A DNA stretch of 64,000 nt, from NCBI GenBank assembly GCA_049334165.1, contig JBEGHD010000001.1; one strand, 5' to 3'. Below the pieces are notes generated by a model that did not search any database, was not told the origin of the DNA, and saw only the letters and a program-made list of their open reading frames with translations. Below, piece by piece: positions 16,341-26,000 of this stretch (the stretch's first letter is position 1; the number at the start of each line of letters is the position of its first letter). The translations under genes were made by a program, and so were the position numbers. This DNA comes from JBEGHD01 sp049334165 (lineage in GTDB: Bacteria > Bacteroidota > Bacteroidia > Flavobacteriales_D > Sanyastnellaceae).

Positions 16341-17888
16341 ATGGTAAATCAGGAAGACAATTTAAAGCAGATCATCAGCCACGCCAAAGAGTACGGCTTT
16401 GTGTTTCCATCCAGCGAAATCTATGACGGACTCAGTGCCGCATATGACTACGGTCAGCTTGGTGTGGAGTTGAAAAACAACATCAAACAATACTGGTGGG
16501 ATGCTATGGTGAAAATGCACGAAGAAATTGTGGGGCTCGATGCCTCTATTTTTATGCATCCGAAAACCTGGGAAGCCTCCGGCCACCTTGATGCTTTTAA
16601 CGACCCGTTGATCGATAACAAAGATTCAAAAAAACGTTACCGGGCTGATGTCCTGATTGAAGACCACATCGCAAAAATTGAAGGGAAAAACGAAAAAGAT
16701 GTAGCCAAGGCGCGCAAACGTTTTGGTGATGCCTTCGATGAAGAGCAGTACCGCGCTACCAGCCAGAATGTAATCCGCAGACAGGAGCAGATTACCGATA
16801 TTGAAACACGCTTTAAAACGGCCATGACCAATGAAAATCTAGCGGCAGTGAAAGAGCTGATCGAAGAGCTGGAGATTGCAGATCCTGATACAGGTTCTAA
16901 AAACTGGACCGATGTGCGTCAGTTTAATCTGATGTTTAAAACCGAACTCGGAGCCGTGAGTGGTGATTCCGGAGCAATTTACCTCCGTCCGGAAACAGCA
17001 CAAGGGATATTTGTGAACTACCTCAACGTGCAAAAAACCGGACGGATGAAACTTCCTTTTGGAATTGCGCAGATTGGTAAGGCTTTCAGAAACGAGATTA
17101 TCGCACGTCAATTCATATTCCGAATGCGTGAGTTTGAGCAGATGGAAATGCAGTTTTTCGTGAAGCCAGGATCGCAAATGGAATGGTACGAGTACTGGAA
17201 AGAACACCGTCAAAAATGGCACGGTGCGCTCGGCCTTGGTGATGAGAATTACCGTTTCCACGATCACGTGAAGCTGGCCCACTACGCTGATGCTGCCAGC
17301 GATATCGAATACCGTTTCCCGATGGGCTTCAAAGAACTTGAAGGAATTCACTCCAGAACCGACTTCGACCTGAAACGCCATGAAGAATTCTCCGGAAAGA
17401 AACTTCGCTTCTTCGATAATGAATCGAACGAAAGCTATGTTCCTTACGTGGTGGAGACTTCCATTGGCCTCGACCGAATGTTCCTGGCTGTGCTTTCGAG
17501 CTCCTACAAAGAGGAAAAACTGGAAGACGGCAGCGAACGAACTGTTATGACTATCCCACCGGCACTTGCTCCAGTAAAGGCCGCTGTTTTGCCATTGGTG
17601 AAAAAAGACGGACTTCCCGAAAAAGCACGCGAAATTATGAACGACTTAAAATATGATTTCAACTGCTACTACGAAGAGAAAGATGCCATCGGCCGCAGAT
17701 ACCGAAGACAGGATGCTATTGGAACTCCATTCTGTATCACTGTTGATCACCAAACTTTGGAAGACAACACCGTGACCATTCGCGAACGCGACTCCATGAA
17801 TCAGGAGCGCGTAGAAATCAGCAAAGTCCACGGAATCATTGCCGATAGAGTGAGTTTCAGAAAACTATTCGAAGCTATTGAAAAATAA
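16341..17888 (+). CDS. glyS: Glycine--tRNA ligase (single-chain, class II)
   Basis: A 515-residue homodimeric-type glycyl-tRNA synthetase that charges tRNA-Gly with glycine in the cytoplasm. N-terminal YGFVFPSSEIYDGLSAAYDYGQLG is the family's motif-1 region. YLRPETAQGIFVNY and then FRNEIIARQFIFRMREFEQMEMQFF form motif 2, and ETSIGLDRMFLA is motif 3. The C-terminal anticodon-binding domain (about 410-515) includes IGRRYRRQDAIGTPFCITVD. ATG at 16341 is chosen because the alternative TTG lies in the promoter box. It ends with its own terminator. Confidence 0.96.
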   Translation: MVNQEDNLKQIISHAKEYGFVFPSSEIYDGLSAAYDYGQLGVELKNNIKQYWWDAMVKMHEEIVGLDASIFMHPKTWEASGHLDAFNDPLIDNKDSKKRYRADVLIEDHIAKIEGKNEKDVAKARKRFGDAFDEEQYRATSQNVIRRQEQITDIETRFKTAMTNENLAAVKELIEELEIADPDTGSKNWTDVRQFNLMFKTELGAVSGDSGAIYLRPETAQGIFVNYLNVQKTGRMKLPFGIAQIGKAFRNEIIARQFIFRMREFEQMEMQFFVKPGSQMEWYEYWKEHRQKWHGALGLGDENYRFHDHVKLAHYADAASDIEYRFPMGFKELEGIHSRTDFDLKRHEEFSGKKLRFFDNESNESYVPYVVETSIGLDRMFLAVLSSSYKEEKLEDGSERTVMTIPPALAPVKAAVLPLVKKDGLPEKAREIMNDLKYDFNCYYEEKDAIGRRYRRQDAIGTPFCITVDHQTLEDNTVTIRERDSMNQERVEISKVHGIIADRVSFRKLFEAIEK

Positions 17889-17908
17889 AATCGTAACGAA
17901 CTGATTGC

Positions 17909-17948
17909 AAAGCCTGATGGAGCAGCCCTTCATTGGGCTTTTGTTTTT
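17909..17948 (+). terminator. Rho-independent terminator after glycyl-tRNA synthetase
   Basis: The 14-bp stem AAAGCCTGATGGAG / CTTCATTGGGCTTT (three G-U pairs in RNA) has a 5-nt loop, followed by TGTTTTT. It lies 20 bp past the stop codon. Confidence 0.8.
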
Positions 17949-18083
17949 CGAGGAGTGATCCAACACTTTCATCCAATAGATCGTCTTACTCATCGTTTGG
18001 ATATGCACACTTTCGTGTGGAAATCATTTAATTGCTGACTTCTGCAAGCGGCTTTAATAATTAATTTTAGCAGACGAATAATT

Positions 18084-19046
18084 ATGACTAAACACCACCT
18101 GATCATATTGAGCTTCTTGCTCGTTGCCGGCTTCGGTCGTGCTCAAAATTGCGCAGATGAAACACTCTGTGCGGAAGATGGGGTTTACTCGGCTACGATG
18201 CCCGCCAGCACCGTAGTAAATTGTGGCGGAGAAGCGCTGGAATTCAGCTATATCTACTCTTTCACAACCAACAACAACGGTGATGCAACAGATGCCACCA
18301 TTCTTATTGAAAACATAGATTGTGGAACAGCCACAGTTCCAGCAGACACTATTTTTGCATTTGTTGTTGAGCCGGATCCTGGCGCTCCTTGTGATTTGTC
18401 GATGGCAAACACTGTAGCTTCCTGCCAGTCGGATTCCGTTACAATGGAGATCGATCTAACCAATCTTTTTCCGCTTACGACTTATCATGTTGTCATTGGA
18501 GCGAATGTGCCCGGTTGTGGTTTCGATGCCTCCATTTCCGGTGAAGCCGTTGACATCAACGTTTGCTGCGATTCCCAGGTCGGGCTCGGACTTTCCTACA
18601 CAGTAGAAGAACTCAGCGGAGCAAATGACTACACCTGGGATCCGCTTAGCTACATAGACGATCCCGACTCACCCAATCCCACTATTACCCCAGAGCAAAG
18701 CGTTGAATACACCGTAACAGCAGAAGTTGGTGGCTGCACTGTGACTGATCAGCTTTTTATCACATTGCTTCCTCCGGTGGAACCGGCAAATATGTTTACT
18801 CCGAATGGTGACCTGATTAATGACCTTTGGCTGATTCAGGGAATCGAACGCTTTCAGGGAGCCACAGTGACTGTATTCGACAGATGGGGACAGGTTGTTT
18901 TCAAATCCATTGGCTACGCCCAACCCTGGGACGGAACGAACAGAGGAAAAGAATTGCCCAGTGCTACCTACTACTACGTGATCGAAATTAACTCACTCAA
19001 CGTTAATGCCGAACCTATCACCGGATCAATAACCATTGTAAAATGA
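18084..19046 (+). CDS. Secreted protein with gliding-motility-associated C-terminal (CHU_C) domain
   Basis: A 320-residue protein. The signal peptide (about 1-20) is followed by a Cys-containing beta-rich region (about 21-170), an Ig-like stretch (about 175-245) and a complete CHU_C/type B T9SS domain (about 245-320). The CHU_C hallmarks are FTPNGDLINDLWLI, VFDRWGQVVF, PWDG and TYYYVIEI. The domain targets the protein through the type IX secretion system to the cell surface. It overlaps the next gene, a PorP/SprF protein, by 4 bp (ATGA), the usual pairing in which the PorP-like protein helps secrete or anchor its partner. Confidence 0.88.
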   Translation: MTKHHLIILSFLLVAGFGRAQNCADETLCAEDGVYSATMPASTVVNCGGEALEFSYIYSFTTNNNGDATDATILIENIDCGTATVPADTIFAFVVEPDPGAPCDLSMANTVASCQSDSVTMEIDLTNLFPLTTYHVVIGANVPGCGFDASISGEAVDINVCCDSQVGLGLSYTVEELSGANDYTWDPLSYIDDPDSPNPTITPEQSVEYTVTAEVGGCTVTDQLFITLLPPVEPANMFTPNGDLINDLWLIQGIERFQGATVTVFDRWGQVVFKSIGYAQPWDGTNRGKELPSATYYYVIEINSLNVNAEPITGSITIVK

Positions 19047-19978
19047 GAAAGTTAGCTAGCATAATCATATTCATTTTGGTAGCTGTATCCGGTTTTGCTC
19101 AACAAATGCCCCAGTACACCAACTTCGACATGAACTACTTCGGTCTTAACCCAGCCGTTGCCGGAAGTGAGGAGTGTCTCGATTTAAAAATCGGCTACAG
19201 AAGACAGTGGATTGGCGTTGAAGGCTCTCCGACATCTGCATTTTTGAATGCTCACGGAAAAATTGGAAAATCAAGAACCGGAAACTTCCATGGAGTTGGC
19301 GGAATGGTAGAAACGGATAAAACAGGTCCGATTTCGTTCACTTCAGCTCATGGAGCTTATGCTTACCATCTCAGATTAAACAGAAAATACATGCTCGCCA
19401 TGGGAGCCACCCTGGGAATCCTGCAGTACCGCCTCGATTTGGGTGGCGCAGTTCTACCAGAAGTTGGAGCACTCAATGATCCTGCGCTGCTTGCTAGCCA
19501 ATCCAGCCTTGTTTTCCCCATGGCCGATATCGGATTTTGGCTTTACAGTAAAGATCATTTTATCGGACTTTCCATGAAAAATATTCTCAATACTGAAGTT
19601 CCAGATATCGGATTAGAGACTTATATCGTTCCGCACTTTTTGCTATCGGGTGGTGTCAACATCGACCTCAACAAAGGCTTTGAATTTAAACCACAGGCCT
19701 TGGTGAAGTATGTTAGTGGGTCCAGACTGGCTGCTGACCTCAACCTACTCTTTGAGTATAAGGATGTTGTTACTGCCGGAGTTGGTGTAAGAAGTGAGAA
19801 TGGCATCTCCGGAATAGTTCGATTCAACGTGTTGAAATACTTTTCAGTCGGATATAGTTACGACTACACTTTGTCAAAAATGAGATTTGGCGGTCAAAAT
19901 ACTCACGAGTTAGTTATCGGGATTCAGGCGTGTCCTGATGGTCAGCCTCGTGGAATACCTTGTTCGGCCTATGATTAA
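19043..19978 (+). CDS. PorP/SprF-family type IX secretion outer-membrane protein
   Basis: A 311-residue outer-membrane protein. The signal peptide ends in SGFAQ, and the mature protein starts with the PorP/SprF signature QMPQYTNFDMNYFGLNPAVAGSEE. This is followed by GYRRQWIGVEGSP and a series of beta-barrel strands (for example RKYMLAMGATLGILQYR and YFSVGYSYDYTLSKM). The end VIGIQACPDGQPRG is slightly longer than in the second copy at 27772. Family members are attachment or export partners for CHU_C proteins encoded beside them. Translationally coupled to the CHU_C gene before it. Confidence 0.92.
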   Translation: MRKLASIIIFILVAVSGFAQQMPQYTNFDMNYFGLNPAVAGSEECLDLKIGYRRQWIGVEGSPTSAFLNAHGKIGKSRTGNFHGVGGMVETDKTGPISFTSAHGAYAYHLRLNRKYMLAMGATLGILQYRLDLGGAVLPEVGALNDPALLASQSSLVFPMADIGFWLYSKDHFIGLSMKNILNTEVPDIGLETYIVPHFLLSGGVNIDLNKGFEFKPQALVKYVSGSRLAADLNLLFEYKDVVTAGVGVRSENGISGIVRFNVLKYFSVGYSYDYTLSKMRFGGQNTHELVIGIQACPDGQPRGIPCSAYD

Positions 19979-20063
19979 ATATTAATTGGAAAACAGAAAC
20001 CCAACTCCACCCTAAACCGTATCCTTTGAGAGTTGTGGGTAATACTTAATAAGGATTATCGTC

Positions 20064-23000
20064 TTGAAGAACTATCTAAAACACCTCGTAATCGCCACGT
20101 TGTTTGTGGCCGCTTTTGTTTCCTCTCAGGCTCAGACGCTCCAATGGATCGGTGAATCAGGAGATTGGAACAGCTCCTCAAACTGGCAATCCGAAGCTGA
20201 TTCCAGAAGCAATTTTTCTGCGTTACCAGACCAAGACACGAAAGTGATCTTCGACTCTGATCAGCCGATTTACATCCAACTTTCAGGAAATATTTCTTGC
20301 GGAAATCTGGAAATTACACCCGGAACCGAAGTCTTTTTTCAGGGTTCGGCAACTGCTGAATTATCTGTTTTTGGAGATATCTCGCAAAAAGGAATAGCTC
20401 ATTTCGACTGTGGGTCGATCAATTTAGCTGGAAGCAACCAACAAATCGATTTTGGAAATCATCCATCATTTAAGGCAGACCTCATTGTCTCTGGCAGAGA
20501 AGCTACCCTCAACAGTTCTTTAAGACAAGCTTTCGATGCCGGAATTGAAGTCTGTGGTTCTTTCGATTTCAACGCTCAGCAAGTTCAGACTGGAACACTT
20601 AGTTTTTGCGAAACTGCCGGAACAATCAACCTTTTTGGAGCTTTGGTTTATGTCGACCAAAAGCTTACAGCACCAGAAAATCTTGAGGTACTTCAAAATG
20701 GTGGAAGTGTCTTTGTAAACAGAAATTCAAGTCTAAGAAGCTCACCGGGAAATATCGATTTGATCAGCCCTTCCTCAATGCCAGAAACAGATTGTGGAAC
20801 AGGACCGAGCCAAACGCCATTTACGGTGGAGGCTACTGTGATTTCTGACTACAACGGTCAGGACGTAAGCTGTAATGATGCGGAAGACGGTCAGGCTTTT
20901 GCCCAGGTGATTAGCGGAGGAGTTGGACCATTCACCTACATGTGGATCAACGGGCCGGCAACACAACAGTACAATGGTCTCGGTGCCGGTACTTATACGG
21001 TTCTTGTCGTTGATCAAGGTCAGGGAGTGAGCTGTGGAGTTGACCTCCAATTGACAGAGCCCAGTGAGGTGAACATATTTGGGATGAACCTCGTGCCACC
21101 AACTTGTGCTGACACTTGTAATGGACAGGCTTCTCCATCTCCTTTTGGAGGAACTCCTGGCTACACATTTTTGTGGAACAACACCGACCCTACTCAAAAC
21201 ATTACGACTCTTTGCGAAGGAGAAAACAACCTCCAAATTTTTGACCTCAATGGCTGCGTTTTCGACACAACCTTCAACACACCTTTAGACGGAATCGATT
21301 TTGGACTTAGTGTTACGGACGCTCTTTGCTTTGGAGGATCTGATGGATCTGCCACTTCATCTCCTTCAGGAGGAGGCGGTGCTCCTTTTACAATCAACTG
21401 GTCTACAAGCGACTCTGGGAACTCTGTAAGCGGACTTAGCGCTGGAAATTACACACTCACAGTAGAAGACGTAGATGGATGTGTGGTAGACACTCTTTTT
21501 GAAGTTGGTGAAGGACCGGAGATTACATTAACCATAGATTCTTTGGTCGACCTTACTTGTTTTGAGTCTAATGACGGAGGCATTTTTGCAACCGTGGGTG
21601 GAGGAGTTCCTCCCTACACAACTCAATGGACCGGGCCAAACGGATTCAATTCAGCAAACGAAAACATTACAGGACTTGAAGCCGGTACCTACAATTTGAC
21701 GGTAACAGACGATAACGGTTGTCAGGAAACTTTTTCTGCAACGATCAATCAGCCTAACGAACTGACTGCTTCAGGAGTCGAAACTCCAGTAGACTGCTTT
21801 GGAGCAGCTACAGGATCCATCGACCTGACCATCGCTGGCGGTAGTCTTCCTTACTCAATTAGTTGGACCGGTCCTGACGGATTCACCGCAAACACAGAAG
21901 ATATTGCAAACCTTGAGGCTGGCTTTTACAATGCGACAGTGACTGATGGTAATGGCTGTACAGTGAATGCGACTGTAGAAGTAACTGAGCCTAACGAATT
22001 GCAATTTTCAGAATCGATCACTCCTATCACTTGCTTTGGTGACGATGACGGAGCCATCGACCTCAACCTCTCTGGAGGAACTCCCCCTTACGATGTGCAA
22101 TGGGTTGGACCTGCTGGCTTTTTTGCAAATACCGAAGATATTTCTGGTCTTGCTCCCGGAGATTACGATGTGACTGTTACCGATGATAATAGTTGTGTTG
22201 TCACAAACACTTTCACTATAGACCCGGTTGCTGACATCACTATCGACCTCACCGTTTCGGAAATAACCTGTAACGGTAGCGATGACGGAGCAATCTCGTC
22301 CATAATTGCTGGAGGAACTCCGCCTTACACCATCAACTGGACCGGACCCAATAGTTTCTCTAGCGGAAACCAGGATATCTCAAGTCTGGAACCCGGAACA
22401 TACACGATCCAGGTAACGGACGACAACGGCTGTATCAAAACCGATCAGGTAATTCTAAATGAGCCTGCCGCAATCACAGTCTCCGCAATCGTAAATGATG
22501 TAACCTGTAATGGATTCAGCGATGGATTTATTGACATCACCACTTCCGGAGGAAATCCCGGATACGATTTTTCATGGACTGGACCAGATGGATTTAGTGC
22601 TACTACCGAAGACATCAGCGGGCTTGAGGCAGGCGACTACACTTTGCTTGTGACAGACGACAACAACTGTACTTACAGTGAAATCTTCACAATCGAGGAG
22701 TTTCCGCCAATCGACATTAATGCGACTTTCTCACCAATTGTTTGTGCGGGTGAAGACGTGGGAACAATCGACCTCACCGTTACTGGGGGAGTTTCACCTT
22801 ACGACTTTAGCTGGTCTGGACCAAATGGTTTTAACAGCCTAAACGAAGATATCTCCGGACTGGAAGCAGGCGATTACACCGTTATCGTAGGCGATCAGGC
22901 TGGATGTAGTGATACTGCTACTTACACCATCGACAGCACTGTTCCGATACTAATTGAGGCTACTTTCTCAGACCCGGTTTGTAACGGAGATTCGAACGGA

Positions 23001-26000
23001 CAAATTGATTTGACCATTTCCGGAGGATCAACTCCTTATAGCATTGTGTGGAATACTACAGATACTTCTGAAGACCTGACCGGGCTTCCGGCCGGTACTT
23101 ACTCAGTAGAAGTCACCGATGATGATGGTTGTGTTCAAACCGACATCGAGCTGATTGATTCAGGACTCACTGTTTCGGAAATCACGCTGACTGACCCACC
23201 GTTGCTCACACTCAACGCAACTCCAACAGACATCGCTTGCTTTGGCGATACCTTGGGAACAATCGATCTTGAAATTGTTGGTGGCATTCCACCTTACAAC
23301 GTGAGCTGGTCAGGTCCCGATGGCTTCACTTCAACAGACGAAGATCTATCGAATATTCTTGCTGGTGATTACACTGTAACGGTAACTGACGATGCGGGCT
23401 GCGTGGAAACAACTACTGTTACCGTAGACGAACCTGCAGAAATTGTTTTGGACGCCACTCTCAGCACTCAGCTTTGTGGAGACGACCTGGGGTCGATCGA
23501 TCTTGAAATTTCAGGAGGAATTGCTCCTTACACCACAGAATGGGTAGGGCCTAACGGATTCAATTCTGCTAGCGAGGATCTCACGGATTTGGAGCAAGGA
23601 TCTTACACAGTCACTGTAACAGACGACAATGGTTGTCAGGTAGAAGAAATTTACGAAATCACTGGGCCAGACACAATTTCTGTAAATAGCACACCAGTTG
23701 ACCTCGATTGTAGCGGCATTGACAACGGAACAATTGAAATTGAAGTGTCTGGAGGCACCACTCCTTACACGATCACCTGGAACGGTCCTGACGGATTCAC
23801 TTCCAACGATGAAGATATTTTCAATCTCGCAGCCGGAAGCTACGACCTGAACATTGAAGATGACAATGCCTGCACGTTTGATACAACAATAACTTTGAAT
23901 CAACCTGATGTAATTTCGATTACAAATGCTGTTATCACTCCTCCTCTTTGTAATGGAGAAGAAAACGCCTCAATTGAATTGGAAACTGCTGGAGGCACTC
24001 CACCTCTCAATTTCAACTGGACCGGACCGGACGGGTTTGTAGCAGGTACCGAAGACATTTTTGACCTGGCACCAGGTGTTTACGATTTGCAGATCACAGA
24101 TCAGGGAAATTGCCAACTGGACACTTCTTTCACGATTGTTGACACTCCACTTCTGGAGTTAACGCTGGACCCAACTAATGTTTCTTGTTTTGGTGAAAAT
24201 GATGGAAGCATTGACCTTTCAATCGCTGGCGGCACTGCTCCTTACAGCACTGCGTGGACTGGTCCAAACGGATTCATCTCGGCAGATGAAGACATCTTTA
24301 ACCTTGAGCCTGGACTCTATGAGGTGACTGTTACCGATAGCAACCTTTGTGAAGCTATGGCCTCTGTTGAAATTGTGGAAGGCATTGGAGTTTCGATTAC
24401 TACTTCAACGACACCTTCCAATTGCGACATCGACAACGGTACAGCTGTCGTTGATTCGATCGGTGGAGGAACGGCACCTTATAACTTTTCATGGGAAGAT
24501 AACCTAGGAAACGAAATTTCAACAGACAGTCTGGCAACAGGTCTGAGTTCTGGAGACTACACTGTTTTTGTAACTGACTCCAATGGATGTCAGGCAACTC
24601 AGTTGGTAACCGTAGAAAATACTGCCAGCGCTACACTTGATGCCGCTATTACAGAACCGCTTTGCTTTGGAGACAATAATGGAACCATCGACCTTACGAT
24701 CAGCTCTGGAACGCCTCCCTTTGATGTAAGCTGGAGTGGTCCCGATGGTTTCGCCTCGACAGACGAAGATATTTCCGACCTGGAAGCAGGCACATACTCA
24801 GTTTCTGTTACGGACGATGCAGGCTGTCTTTCTCAGATGGATTTTGAAGTGACACAACCCGGATTAATTTCAGTTGATGCCACCCTGACTTACATCGCAT
24901 GTAACGGTGATTCTTCTGGAGCAATAGAAATCATAGTGAATGGTGGAACTCCGGACTTTGACTTCAGCTGGACCGGACCAAACGGTTTTGCTTCAACAGA
25001 TCAAAACATCGATACACTTTTGGCAGGTACCTACAATTTGGAAATTACCGATACCAATGGTTGTACAGCAGATACGCTCTTTACTCTTTCAGAGGCTGAC
25101 CCTTACACGATAGACATCGCTCTTACGGACACGATTTGCTTTGGCGCTGCCGATGGTCAAATCAACGTGACCACAAGTGGAGCTACTCCGCCTTACAACT
25201 TCAACTGGACAAGCACTTCAGGTGGCTTCACTTCTTTTGACGAAGATATTTTCGACCTTGTTCCAGGTGACTACATCCTCACAATAACTGACGACAATGG
25301 ATGTACCCTGGACACCACAGTGACTATCCACGAAGCGGATGATCTCACAGTTACGGTCGATCAGGTATTGCCCGATTGTCAGCAAAGCAACGGATCGCTC
25401 ACAGCTAATCCTACCGGTGGTCAAGAAGGAACTTCCTACAGCTACTTCTGGTACGATGTGGAAGCTGGAAATACGCTCATCAGTCAGAATCAGACCCTGA
25501 GTGGAATCACCGCAGGAATCTACTACCTCGAAGTGTTTGACGACCTCGGTTGCTCTGCAACAGCGACAGTTCCTCTTTCCGATGATGCTGGAACTCTTTC
25601 ATTTGATATCACCGATGTGCTTTGCAATGGAGCAAATACGGGAGCAATCGACATGACAGTGACGGACGCTACAGACCCAGTTACCATCAGCTGGTCAGGT
25701 CCTGACGGATTTTCAAGCTCTGACGAAGACATTAATGATCTTTTCGCAGGAGATTACACTGTTCAGGTGACTGACGATCTTGGCTGCGAGCTCAATGAAA
25801 TAGTTTCTATAACCGAACCTGATTCCATTTCAATTGAATTGACAACTTCAGACATCACGTGTGCCGGTCTCGATAACGGAACCATCAGTGCTGTAGTAAC
25901 TGGCGGAGTATCTCCATATTCTTTCGACTGGACGGGTCCAAATGGTTTTAACTCAACAGATCAGGATATTAGCGACCTTGAAGAAGGTTGTTACACAGTG